This document shows positions 1-7,048 of a stretch of 19,682 nt of DNA, piece by piece. A model generated the notes under the pieces. The model ran no database searches, was not told the origin of the DNA, and worked only from the letters and a program-made list of their open reading frames with translations. The stretch is from Candidatus Omnitrophota bacterium (GTDB taxonomy: Bacteria > Omnitrophota > Gorgyraeia > Gygaellales > Profunditerraquicolaceae), in the NCBI GenBank assembly GCA_903907475.1, contig CAIVOB010000123.1, positions 1-19,682 of the forward strand. Direction: 5' to 3'. Every line of letters begins with the position of its first letter. Within the stretch, counting starts at the first letter, position 1. The translations under genes and the position numbers were made by a program.

Positions 1-401
1 GCTTTATCCAAATCGATATTCAAAACTTTTAACCAATATTTAAGCGATTCCAATTCTGTTCTGCGTTTCTCATAAATAAAACCTAAATTAAACTGCGCTG
101 GCAGATAATGCGCATCGATTTCTAATGCTTTGTTAAATAATATCTCCGCGTTCAGAATATCGCCTTGCTGCGCCGACATTACCCCGCGATTATTTAAAAT
201 AAACACTTGCCACTTTAAATTATAAGGATCAATATAAAGTATCTTTTGATACAAAGTTTCCGCGGCATTAAAATTAGCAGCCTGCTGTAATTTCAAAGCA
301 TCATTATAATACCCATCTGCCTCTTTACTTATCAGTTCTCCGGCAAAAGCATGCCCTAAAAATAATAAACTAAATAACAAACAAATTAAATTTTTTAACA
401 T
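1..401 (-). CDS. Secreted TPR-repeat protein, N-terminal part (runs off left edge)
   Basis: This is the first about 133 codons of a gene that continues beyond the left edge. The ATG at 401-399 follows a strong Shine-Dalgarno site, GGAGGTG (413-407). The product starts with a Sec-type signal peptide: K3, a hydrophobic stretch at residues 5-15, and a GHAFA cleavage context near residue 20. Helical pairs resembling tetratricopeptide repeats follow at about residues 28-60, 62-97 and 98-130, with typical A-x-x-x-Y/F-x-K-x-L-x-I-D-P endings such as LYQKILYIDPYN and LFNKALEIDAHY. A periplasmic or envelope-associated scaffold that binds protein partners is the family expectation. The partner is not visible. 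It lies 37 bp downstream of tRNA-Pro on the same strand and may share its transcript. Confidence 0.75.
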   Translation of the reverse strand, partial: MLKNLICLLFSLLFLGHAFAGELISKEADGYYNDALKLQQAANFNAAETLYQKILYIDPYNLKWQVFILNNRGVMSAQQGDILNAEILFNKALEIDAHYLPAQFNLGFIYEKRRTELESLKYWLKVLNIDLDK

Positions 402-438
402 CTATACACCTCCTATTTAATAGAAGTAAATCACTAAG

Positions 439-513
439 TCGGGGCGACAGGACTTGAACCTGTGACCTCCTGCTCCCAAAGCAGGCGCTCTAGCCAAACT
501 GAGCCACGCCCCG
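439..513 (-). tRNA. tRNA-Pro (anticodon TGG)
   Basis: The minus strand folds into a standard cloverleaf. The acceptor stem is CGGGGCG with CGCCCCG and discriminator A. The D arm is GCTC/GAGC. The anticodon stem CCTGC/GCAGG encloses the loop TTTGGGA, which gives anticodon TGG and reads CCA/CCG proline codons. The T arm ACAGG/CCTGT has loop TTCAAGT. The CCA tail is not encoded. I see no consensus promoter directly upstream, so it is probably cut out of a transcript arriving from the GIY-YIG/rdgB side. Its 5' acceptor strand is part of a 15-bp inverted repeat (see repeat entry). Confidence 0.95.
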
Positions 514-608
514 TTGCATCTCAAAACTTTAACTGGAGAGATGCAACGGGGCACGCCCCCACTGCATCTCAAAACTTTAATCTAGAAGTTTGAAACGGGG
601 CACGCCCT
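506..608. repeat. About 47-bp tandem imperfect repeats with inverted repeat reaching into tRNA-Pro
   Basis: Two copies (about 506-552 and 553-601, with the start of a third at 602-608) share the blocks ACGCCCC, TGCATCTCAAAACTTTAA and ACGGGGC. In copy 1 the arms GCCCCGTTGCATCTC (508-522) and GAGATGCAACGGGGC (538-552) form a perfect 15-bp inverted repeat around a 15-nt loop. The left arm contains the first six bases of tRNA-Pro on the minus strand. Copy 2 has lost this outer pairing but keeps a weaker AAACTT/AAGTTT stem (572-577/586-591). The last codons of the GIY-YIG gene lie inside copy 2. The unit may be a mobile palindromic element or a duplication of the tRNA leader. Confidence 0.8.
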
Positions 609-885
609 CATCACAAACCATAGATTTATTTAAAGAATTTAAAAAAAACTTTAGCCTATTTTTCAAATATTTCTTACCCATTCCACTTTTCAAATATTTC
701 TCTCTTGCAATAGCATCTTCTTTGATTAAACAAAACTCGTAATAAACAATATCAAAAGGACCGCGATGCTTCGTAGAAATCTGTTGACCTGCATTATGCT
801 CATTAACTCTTCTTTCTATATTAGTGGTAAATCCAGTATAGAAAAGATTATCATTTTTGCTCAAGAGAACATAAACATAATACAT
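577..885 (-). CDS. Single-domain GIY-YIG endonuclease (UPF0213/YhbQ-like)
   Basis: The protein of 102 residues consists almost entirely of a GIY-YIG nuclease domain. The YVYVL segment (residues 3-7) and YTG (16-18) correspond to the GIY and YIG motifs. N-I-E-R-R-V-N-E-H-N follows with the conserved Arg and His, and AREKYLKSG carries the expected catalytic Glu. The family makes single- or double-strand nicks in DNA, and stand-alone members have no assigned cellular role. The last eight residues (VPRFKLLD) are encoded by the repeat array next to tRNA-Pro, so the original stop codon may have been replaced. It lies 17 bp behind rdgB on the same strand. Whether it acts on the neighbouring repeats is unknown. 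Confidence 0.85.
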   Translation of the reverse strand: MYYVYVLLSKNDNLFYTGFTTNIERRVNEHNAGQQISTKHRGPFDIVYYEFCLIKEDAIAREKYLKSGMGKKYLKNRLKFFLNSLNKSMVCDEGVPRFKLLD

Positions 886-902
886 GTTGAATTTCGATTA
901 TA

Positions 903-1514
903 TCAATTTGCTGATTGCTTAACAATATATTTCTGAATTATACGCTTGGCTTTCGTTAATCCAAAATAACGGTGACTCATTTTATGCTTAATCTTCTCAC
1001 CCAACTGCGCGAAAGTTTTCTTATATTTTGGAATATAAAACAACGGGTCATATCCAAACCCCGCGCTGCCTTGCGGCGCATAAGCAATCCGGCCGACGCA
1101 GCTTCCTTCAACTACTCCAATTAAACCCGCTTTATCCGCCAAAGCCACCGCGCAATAATAAAATGCTTTCCTTTTAGTAAGCGGCAAACCAACAAGAAGT
1201 TTAAGTAACTTTTGATTATTTTTTAAATCACTTTTGTCCCTACCCGAAAAACGCGCAGAATAAATTCCCGGAGCGCCGTTTAATGCTTGTACCGCTAATC
1301 CTGAATCTTCACCCAAACAAAGTTTTCCGGTAAAACGCGCTAATTTTACCGCTTTCTTAATGGCGTTCTCTTGAAAAGTCTTTCCGTTTTCAATGACCCG
1401 CGGAGCGTCCGGATAAACCTCTAAAGAAACGAGATCTAAATCTAAACCTTTTAAGATCGACTTTATTTCCGCCAGTTTCTTTTTATTTCTCGTTGCCACC
1501 ACTAACTGCAACAT
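903..1514 (-). CDS. rdgB: RdgB/HAM1-type XTP/dITP diphosphatase
   Basis: This enzyme hydrolyses non-canonical purine triphosphates (XTP, dITP, ITP) to the monophosphate, keeping them out of DNA and RNA. The 203-residue product has the N-terminal ATRNKKKLAEI phosphate-binding motif (residues 7-17), the metal-binding EDSGL with the following NGAPGIYSARFSG segment, and the C-terminal GFGYDPLFYIP and KHKMSHR substrate motifs, all in the usual order. The length is normal for the family. The start ATG shares one base with the rph stop (TAATG, 1512-1516), so the two genes are almost certainly translationally coupled. Adjacent rph and rdgB is a common bacterial pairing. Confidence 0.95.
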   Translation of the reverse strand: MLQLVVATRNKKKLAEIKSILKGLDLDLVSLEVYPDAPRVIENGKTFQENAIKKAVKLARFTGKLCLGEDSGLAVQALNGAPGIYSARFSGRDKSDLKNNQKLLKLLVGLPLTKRKAFYYCAVALADKAGLIGVVEGSCVGRIAYAPQGSAGFGYDPLFYIPKYKKTFAQLGEKIKHKMSHRYFGLTKAKRIIQKYIVKQSAN

Positions 1515-2230
1515 TATAACAAAATATCTCCGACTAATTTTCTTTGTACCGTAAAAAGTTCTTCGATTCCTTTTTTAGCCAAAACCAGCATCCCATCCAT
1601 TTTCTCTTTAGAAAAAGGTTTACGTTCCGCGGTACCCTGAATTTCAATAAATTCACCGGAGCCAGTCATAATAATGTTCATATCCACCTCTGCCTTAGAA
1701 TCCTCTTCATAGCAAAGATCTAAAATCATCTCATTATTCAAAATGCCCACACTCGTTGCGGCAATATAATCTAAGATTGGAATTTTATTAATTTTCCCCG
1801 CGCTTTTAAGTTTTTGTAAAGCATCTACTAAGGCAATAAAACTTCCGGTAATCGCGGCAGTGCGCGTACCTCCGTCCCCCTGAATTACATCACAATCTAC
1901 CCAGATTGTCCGCTCTCCGATTTGCTTCATTTCAGTAACCGAGCGTAATGAACGGCCGATCAACCGCTGAATTTCATAAGTCCGCCCGGAATCTTTTCCA
2001 CGCGGAATCCGCGTGCCACAGGAGCGCGGAAGCATGCCATATTCCGCCGTGACCCAACCAGTGCCGGAATTTCTTAAAAATGGCGGCACCGTTTCTTCCA
2101 CCGAAGCGGTGCAAATTACTTTAGTATTTCCTAACTCAATTAAACAAGATCCTTCCGGATACTTGATATAATTCCGGGTAATATTAATTTTACGTAACTT
2201 ATCCATTCCCCGCCCGTCAATCCTGGCCAT
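1514..2230 (-). CDS. rph: Ribonuclease PH
   Basis: This phosphorolytic 3'-5' exoribonuclease trims tRNA 3' tails. It contains the hallmark segments [63 protein letters not shown] (catalytic Asp region) and [21 protein letters not shown]. These run the whole length, so the enzyme looks intact. I place the start at the ATG 2230-2228 (MARIDGRG) rather than 15 bases further upstream. A GGGGGGTG ribosome site precedes this ATG at correct distance, and the family has a short N-terminus. The gene overlaps the end of fumB by 14 bases, so its ribosome site lies inside fumB. Confidence 0.95.
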   Translation of the reverse strand: MARIDGRGMDKLRKINITRNYIKYPEGSCLIELGNTKVICTASVEETVPPFLRNSGTGWVTAEYGMLPRSCGTRIPRGKDSGRTYEIQRLIGRSLRSVTEMKQIGERTIWVDCDVIQGDGGTRTAAITGSFIALVDALQKLKSAGKINKIPILDYIAATSVGILNNEMILDLCYEEDSKAEVDMNIIMTGSGEFIEIQGTAERKPFSKEKMDGMLVLAKKGIEELFTVQRKLVGDILL

Positions 2231-2744
2231 AAATACACCCCCCATTAGAATCTATCGCGACAATTAAAGGAAAATTCTCCACTTCTAATTTTAAAATTTT
2301 CTCCGGGCCTAAATCACCATAAGCAACTGTTTTAACACTTTTAACATATTTACTTAAAAGCGCTCCGCACCCGGCATAAGTAACAAAATAAATTCCCTTA
2401 TATTTTTTAATCGCCTCTTTTACTGCTTTGGATCTATCCCCCTTACCAATCATTCCCCTTAATCCTTTAGCCAGTAAAAGCGGAGTAAAGGCGTCCATTC
2501 GCGCGCTTGTAGTCGGGCCGCAAGCACCAATTATTTTTCCCTTTAGAGTCCGCGTCGGGCCGCAATAATAAATCAATGCTCCTGGCAATTCTAACGCCAA
2601 AGGCTTATTATTTTTAATTTCATCAACTAATCGTTTATGCGCTTGATCGCGAGCAGTATAGAGTGTACCAGAAAAATAAATCTCTGCTCCCGCTTTTAAA
2701 TGCCTAAAATCATCAAGCCGTAAAACAATTTTATTTTTTTTCAT
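2217..2744 (-). CDS. fumB: Fumarate hydratase class I, beta subunit (C-terminal domain type)
   Basis: This 175-residue subunit forms one half of the two-subunit iron-sulfur fumarase, which interconverts fumarate and malate. A TtdB-like tartrate dehydratase subunit is the alternative. Visible signatures are [14 protein letters not shown] (residues about 26-39), [23 protein letters not shown] (62-84), MIGKGDRS, and the terminal VAIDSNGG. The Fe-S cluster itself is held by the alpha subunit, whose gene lies upstream beyond a small membrane-protein gene, an unusual separation. The symbol is used for the beta subunit and does not imply E. coli FumB. Confidence 0.88.
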   Translation of the reverse strand: MKKNKIVLRLDDFRHLKAGAEIYFSGTLYTARDQAHKRLVDEIKNNKPLALELPGALIYYCGPTRTLKGKIIGACGPTTSARMDAFTPLLLAKGLRGMIGKGDRSKAVKEAIKKYKGIYFVTYAGCGALLSKYVKSVKTVAYGDLGPEKILKLEVENFPLIVAIDSNGGCIYGQD

Positions 2745-2751
2745 TAAAATT

Positions 2752-3228
2752 TTACCTAAATTGCGCTTTCACTCCCGAACGCGTGAAATAATAAATAAAA
2801 ATTCCAAAAATAATAAAATCCATGCCATAAATCATCAGCAAAAAAATATTAAACACTAAATTTTCCGCTCCAGCCGGAAATAAAAATGGCATAAAAAGCA
2901 AGAAATTATTCACCACATTCTGTATGGCATACGGCGGATGTTTCCAGTAAATTGTTACGATATTAAAAACACAAATCCCCACAAGGATTCTTCTAAAAAT
3001 ATCTTTGCGCAAAATAATTCCTAAACCGCAAGCAATGCTAGTGATTCTAAGTAATAGCGAAAAACTATAACGCCAAGGAATTAAACTATCCGGCATAAAT
3101 TGAAAAAACTGCTGGTAATAACCATAATTAGACCAATTAGAAAACAACCAACAGAGCGGATCAATACAAAAATAAATCCCCAAAAAAATTATTCCCAGAT
3201 ATTTTTTCTCTGCTTTTTCTTGGCTCAT
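2752..3228 (-). CDS. Unknown four-helix membrane protein between fumarase subunit genes
   Basis: I do not recognise this 158-residue protein. It has about four hydrophobic segments (residues about 11-30, 52-74, 80-96 and 108-147, the last long enough for two helices). Short loops are rich in Trp, Tyr and Pro, and the ends are basic. No cofactor or catalytic motif is evident. It starts 6 bases after the fumA stop and ends 7 bases before fumB, so it must share their transcript. The position suggests either a late insertion or a membrane partner of C4-dicarboxylate metabolism. The second idea is only a guess from context. Confidence 0.75.
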   Translation of the reverse strand: MSQEKAEKKYLGIIFLGIYFCIDPLCWLFSNWSNYGYYQQFFQFMPDSLIPWRYSFSLLLRITSIACGLGIILRKDIFRRILVGICVFNIVTIYWKHPPYAIQNVVNNFLLFMPFLFPAGAENLVFNIFLLMIYGMDFIIFGIFIYYFTRSGVKAQFR

Positions 3229-3234
3229 AGAGCT

Positions 3235-4065
3235 TTAAAGTATTTCTGTCGCACTGCGCAAAGCATGACAGCTGATATTTACGCTCACCGGTAATCCGGC
3301 AATATGTGTGGAGTAGGTTTCTATATTTACAGCCAACGCCGTCGCCTTCCCACCTAACCCCATAGGCCCGATGTTAAGCCTATTAATTTTATTTAATAAC
3401 TCTCTTTCTAATTTGCTCATAGCTGATCGCTGATAGTTGATAGGCCGTAATAAGGCTTTCTTTGCTAATAAACCCGCGTAATCCGCCGTCCCACCGATAC
3501 CTATTCCTACGACATAAGGCGGACAAGCATCCGGACCCGCATTTTTTACCACCTCAACAATGAACGCTTTAATTTCTCTTATGTTCACAGTCGGCAGAAA
3601 CATTTTTAATTGTGACTTATTTTCACAACCAAAACCTTTAGGTAGTAAAGTAAATTTAATTTTATCTCCGCGCACAAGATCAATATGAATTATACCCGGA
3701 GCAAACTTCGGCTTGCCTCTAGTTAAAGGGTCGCTAACAATTGAATTTCTTAAAGCGTACTTTTTATACCCCTGCGCGATGCCTTTATTGATTGCCAATT
3801 TTAAATCTCCCTTTATTTTTAAATCCTGGCCGATCTGGACAAATACCACCGGCAGGCCTGTATCCTGACAAATTGCCAAATTTTCTTTAAGCGCGTAAGC
3901 AGCGTTATCCAGTAATGCTTGAAGAATTTTCTTCGCCCGAATATTTTTTTCTCTTCGGTAAGCCTGACGTAACGCAAATAAGACATCCGGCCGCAAAGAA
4001 AAATTAGCGCGCCGCACTAATTCCATCACTGCCTTGCTTATTTCTAAGGCCTGAATTTCTCTCAT
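3235..4065 (-). CDS. fumA: Fumarate hydratase class I, alpha subunit (Fe-S domain type)
   Basis: This subunit of 276 residues carries the [4Fe-4S] site of the oxygen-sensitive fumarase. Likely ligands by family comparison are C66 (ICQDTGLP), C181 (GPDACPPY) and C266 (SVNISCHALR). C147 in GFGCENKS stands where many relatives have Ser. Other conserved blocks are NSIVSDPLTR (107-116) and IGPMGLGGKATAL (232-244). Residues about 209-217 (INYQRSAMS) are encoded by four heptamer tandem units (3416-3443), in a surface stretch where relatives usually have a Gly/Asn/Pro/Asp-rich linker. The start overlaps the queF stop (ATGA). TtdA-type tartrate dehydratase is the alternative assignment. Confidence 0.88.
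   Translation of the reverse strand: MREIQALEISKAVMELVRRANFSLRPDVLFALRQAYRREKNIRAKKILQALLDNAAYALKENLAICQDTGLPVVFVQIGQDLKIKGDLKLAINKGIAQGYKKYALRNSIVSDPLTRGKPKFAPGIIHIDLVRGDKIKFTLLPKGFGCENKSQLKMFLPTVNIREIKAFIVEVVKNAGPDACPPYVVGIGIGGTADYAGLLAKKALLRPINYQRSAMSKLERELLNKINRLNIGPMGLGGKATALAVNIETYSTHIAGLPVSVNISCHALRSATEIL
3416..3443. repeat. Heptamer tandem repeat (4 x 7 bp) inside fumA
   Basis: Four 7-bp units read on the plus strand CTCATAG, CTGATCG, CTGATAG and TTGATAG. The consensus is CTGATAG, with at most one mismatch each. On the coding strand they give INYQRSAMS in frame with fumA. The period is not a multiple of three, yet 28 bp leaves the frame open. Confidence 0.6.
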
Positions 4066-4475
4066 CTAGATTTATACTCCCGGCTAACAGTAGTGGTAAT
4101 TCCTCCTCGAGGGTTAAAAACTCCCGTGAGCTTTACCCAACGCGGTTTAACGACATCCACAAAATCTTCCAGCATCTTGTTAATCAGATGTTCGTGAAAA
4201 ATACCTATATTACGAAAAAATATCGTATACATTTTAAAGGATTTTAATTCCACGCAAAACCTTAACGGAGAATATTCTAAACGCATAACCGCAAAATCCG
4301 GCAAACCAGTTTTTGGGCAGATACAAGTAAACTCCGGAATATCCAAATTGATCATATAGACCTTATCCGGATACTCATTCTCCCAAACTTCAATTCGTGG
4401 GGTGCTTAAATTTCTAATATTGTTCTGTAACCCCTCATAACTGCTTTTTTGTTTTTCAGTTTTTCTGTTTTTCAT
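4062..4475 (-). CDS. queF: NADPH-dependent 7-cyano-7-deazaguanine reductase (type I QueF)
   Basis: This enzyme reduces the nitrile of preQ0 to the aminomethyl group of preQ1, the last soluble step before insertion into tRNA. The 137-residue length fits the short, unimodular (B. subtilis-like) class. C53 in CICPKTGLPD is the expected nucleophile that forms the thioimide with preQ0, and D60 is its acid-base partner. ELKSFKMY (76-83) matches the signature NADPH-binding motif, followed by FHE (93-95), which contacts substrate. The start codon overlaps the queE stop (ATGA), so translation is coupled to the rest of the preQ1 block. Confidence 0.95.
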   Translation of the reverse strand: MKNRKTEKQKSSYEGLQNNIRNLSTPRIEVWENEYPDKVYMINLDIPEFTCICPKTGLPDFAVMRLEYSPLRFCVELKSFKMYTIFFRNIGIFHEHLINKMLEDFVDVVKPRWVKLTGVFNPRGGITTTVSREYKSR

Positions 4476-5146
4476 TTCAACCCCACAATTTTATGGATCT
4501 GCGGTATAACACAGGCTGTCACATTCTCTTGACTACAAATTTCTTTATAGCGCATTAATTTCTCATCCAAAGTACTGGAATTTTCATAGCTATTAGGCTG
4601 TAAAATCAAAACACTTGCCGGACTCTCTTCCTTAATCAAATTTAACGCTACTCTTAAATCATCTTCCAAAGTCGCTTGACAAATAATGGCTTTAAGAAAA
4701 ACTTCTTTGCGCGAAGCGATCTTTAAAAACTTCCGGTGCATACTCCAAAGATTTCCCATGCCACTAGAACTGGGAAATTTTAAATCCATCGCCACAATAT
4801 CAATCTGGTCAATAAGGCTTTCCAGTTCTGGCACCAAAGTGCCATTGGTTTCTAAATAATGTTTGTGGCCTCGCGCTTTAGTCAGCTTTAATATTTCTTT
4901 TAAAAAAATATTGTATAATAGCGGTTCTCCTCCGGTAAAAGAAATCGAATGATATTTATCGCGATAAAGTTTAATCTCTTCAAAAAGTTCTTGCGGTTCA
5001 TACTCCATAAAACGATCAAGTTTCGTATCGCAATAGCTGCAAGATAAATTGCAATCAAAAAAACGCACAAAAATCTGTTTTTCGCCTAAATATAAGCCTT
5101 CGCCTTGCACGCTATCAAAAACTTCGGCAATTCGGGCTTTATTCAT
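4472..5146 (-). CDS. queE: 7-carboxy-7-deazaguanine synthase, radical SAM (QueE)
   Basis: This radical SAM enzyme ring-contracts 6-carboxytetrahydropterin to 7-carboxy-7-deazaguanine. C32, C36 and C39 form the CxxxCxxC motif for the [4Fe-4S] cluster that binds S-adenosylmethionine. The preceding DSVQGEGLYLGEKQIFVRF segment is characteristic of QueE, and SFTGGEPLL supplies the GGE SAM-contact motif. The length of 224 residues is normal. It overlaps queC by four bases (ATGA) and queF likewise. Confidence 0.95.
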   Translation of the reverse strand: MNKARIAEVFDSVQGEGLYLGEKQIFVRFFDCNLSCSYCDTKLDRFMEYEPQELFEEIKLYRDKYHSISFTGGEPLLYNIFLKEILKLTKARGHKHYLETNGTLVPELESLIDQIDIVAMDLKFPSSSGMGNLWSMHRKFLKIASRKEVFLKAIICQATLEDDLRVALNLIKEESPASVLILQPNSYENSSTLDEKLMRYKEICSQENVTACVIPQIHKIVGLK

Positions 5147-5802
5147 TTTTTTATTTTTAGAGGATCCCCTAATCCTAAACTCTTAAAACCTTTAGCGCGA
5201 TAATAACAACTATCGCATTTCCCACAAGGATATCTACCCCCGCGATAACAGGACCAAGTCAGCGCAAAAGGAACGCCTAATTTTTGCCCCAGCCGGATAA
5301 TCTGCGCCTTAGTTTTAAATAGTAACGGCGCCGAAATTTCTACTTTTTCCAGCATCCCTTTTTGAGCCATGCGCCTAAAAGCAGCAATAAATTCCGGACG
5401 ACAATCCGGATATCCAGAATAATCTTGAGCATGCGCTCCGATAAAAATTCTTTGCGCTTTGATGGTTTCCGCAAAAGACAAAGCGAAACTTAAAAATACA
5501 ATATTACGCGCTGCCACATAACTCGACGGCACGCCCTTAACAATCTTCTTCGGTAAGGCAATTTTTTTATCTAAGAGCGCCGACCCCTTCCAAGGGAAAG
5601 TAATCTTGACAATTTGATAATTACTCCCGGAAGCCTGGGCAATCTTTTTGGCATAAATAATTTCTTTTTTATGCAACTGCCCATAGTCAAAGATCAAACA
5701 ATAACACTTAAAACCCTGGGCTTTGGCCCAATACAAAACCGTCGCCGAATCTAATCCTCCGGACAAAAGCACCACTGCCGAGGGAGATTTTTTACTCTTC
5801 AT
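5143..5802 (-). CDS. queC: 7-cyano-7-deazaguanine (preQ0) synthase QueC
   Basis: This ATP-dependent enzyme converts 7-carboxy-7-deazaguanine plus ammonia into preQ0. The PP-loop ATPase motif SGGLDS lies at residues 14-19. Cysteines 185, 193, 196 and 199 form the C-terminal zinc site (C-x7-C-x2-C-x2-C). GAHAQDYSGYPDCRPEF is a conserved family segment. The gene overlaps queD by 11 bases, with the ribosome site inside the queD reading frame. Confidence 0.95.
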   Translation of the reverse strand: MKSKKSPSAVVLLSGGLDSATVLYWAKAQGFKCYCLIFDYGQLHKKEIIYAKKIAQASGSNYQIVKITFPWKGSALLDKKIALPKKIVKGVPSSYVAARNIVFLSFALSFAETIKAQRIFIGAHAQDYSGYPDCRPEFIAAFRRMAQKGMLEKVEISAPLLFKTKAQIIRLGQKLGVPFALTWSCYRGGRYPCGKCDSCYYRAKGFKSLGLGDPLKIKK

Positions 5803-6148
5803 AAGTAGCCGCGCTCGTAGGATTTTCCCAAACGGTAATCGAACTTAGATCAGAAATTTGCGGTTTAAGTTGCTGAAAAATATATTTCGCAAGATTCTCC
5901 GAAGTCGGATTTGTTTTTTTAAAATACTCTAATTTATTTAAATATTTATGATCCAATTTCTCTAGAAAATTATTTAATTTTTTCTTTAAAAATTTAAAAT
6001 CTAAAACCATCCCCAAATTATCCAGGCTCTCCGAGCGCACGACTAGCTCGATGCGCCAATTATGCCCGTGTAAATCCTCACATTTACCTTTATAACCCCG
6101 CAAATTATGCGCCGCGCTAAAATTTCCCTCTACTTTTAAATTATACAT
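5792..6148 (-). CDS. queD: 6-carboxytetrahydropterin synthase QueD
   Basis: This zinc enzyme turns 7,8-dihydroneopterin triphosphate into 6-carboxytetrahydropterin, the entry point of the preQ0 route. H14, H27 and H29 are the zinc ligands, and C23 is the catalytic cysteine in GKCEDLHGHN. LDHKYLN and NPTSENLA are further family signatures. The 118-residue length is normal. AAAGGTG precedes the ATG at a good distance. The gap to the murI stop is only 35 bp, too short for a preQ1 riboswitch. GTP cyclohydrolase (FolE), which feeds the pathway, is not in the window. Confidence 0.95.
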   Translation of the reverse strand: MYNLKVEGNFSAAHNLRGYKGKCEDLHGHNWRIELVVRSESLDNLGMVLDFKFLKKKLNNFLEKLDHKYLNKLEYFKKTNPTSENLAKYIFQQLKPQISDLSSITVWENPTSAATYEE

Positions 6149-6183
6149 TTTTCACCTTTAATAATCGATTTAAAGAATACCCT

Positions 6184-6978
6184 TTAAGTTAAATCAACCT
6201 TTTTAACATTAATTAATCTCTTGCCGATAAACCTTTCCGCCAGAGAGCTAAACCATTCCGGGTTATCAGAAACATAAAATTTATTTTTCCCGCCTTTACC
6301 CCGGTTTAACAAATCTTCACTGCTTAAAATTCTCTTCACCTCAAAAGCAACTTGTTTGGCGGAATCAATTAAAATAACACCCTTACCTAAAACCTCCTGA
6401 ATTACCGACTTAAGCAGCGGATAATGCGTACAGCCTAAAATTACAGTATCGACTTGAGCATCTTTAAGCGGCTTAAGATAAGTTTTAGCCACGCTTAAAA
6501 CAACTTCGCCTTTTAACCATCCCTCCTCGACAAAAGGAACGAATAAAGGACAGCTCACGGCAGTAACTTTTACCTGAGAATCAAGTTGTTTAATCTCAGT
6601 TTCATAAGTACGGCTTTTAATCGTGCCCTTGGTCCCAATTACTCCAATACGTTTATTTTGCGTCGCATATACCGCCTCTCTAACTCCGGGAGAAATTACA
6701 CCAACAATCGGAACCCGGAAATGATTCTTAATCACCGGAAGCGCAAAGCTTGACGCGGTATTACAAGCAACACAAATTAATTTTACATCTTGTTTTAATA
6801 AAAATAAAATATTCTCGATTGAAAAACGAATCACGGTTTCCGGAGATTTAATTCCATAAGGGACCCGGGCAGTGTCTCCGAAATAAACAATATTTTCATT
6901 GGGCAGTTGAGAAATCAGCTCCCTGGCCACCGTTAAACCGCCGACACCGGAATCAAAAACTCCAATCGCACTCACCAC
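6184..6978 (-). CDS. murI: Glutamate racemase
   Basis: This racemase provides D-glutamate for peptidoglycan. The two catalytic cysteines are C72 (ACNTAS) and C183 (GCTHYP), together with D9/S10 of GVFDSGVGGLTV and H185. The length of 264 residues is normal. The start is GTG. Two adjacent GTG codons (6978 and 6975) are possible, and the AAGGTG ribosome site favours the second by spacing. An AT-rich 70-bp gap separates it from the upstream amidase gene. It contains possible -10-like hexamers but no convincing promoter. Confidence 0.94.
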   Translation of the reverse strand: MVSAIGVFDSGVGGLTVARELISQLPNENIVYFGDTARVPYGIKSPETVIRFSIENILFLLKQDVKLICVACNTASSFALPVIKNHFRVPIVGVISPGVREAVYATQNKRIGVIGTKGTIKSRTYETEIKQLDSQVKVTAVSCPLFVPFVEEGWLKGEVVLSVAKTYLKPLKDAQVDTVILGCTHYPLLKSVIQEVLGKGVILIDSAKQVAFEVKRILSSEDLLNRGKGGKNKFYVSDNPEWFSSLAERFIGKRLINVKKVDLT

Positions 6979-7048
6979 ACACCTTCTTTCTTATTTAATT
7001 ACTAAATCTTATATTTTAAAAAATTTAAACCTACCGAAAGTGCGCGTC

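Noticed and set aside
3100..3294. Plus-strand open frame over the unknown membrane protein and fumA end
   Set aside because: It is antisense to two genes with real coding signatures and has basic low-complexity content without domain features.
6149..6183. preQ1 riboswitch upstream of queD
   Set aside because: The gap to murI is only 35 bp and contains no visible stem-loop or aptamer core. A normal ribosome site fills it.
6979..7048. Separate promoter for murI
   Set aside because: AT-rich hexamers exist but no -35/-10 pair with good spacing stands out from the background composition.
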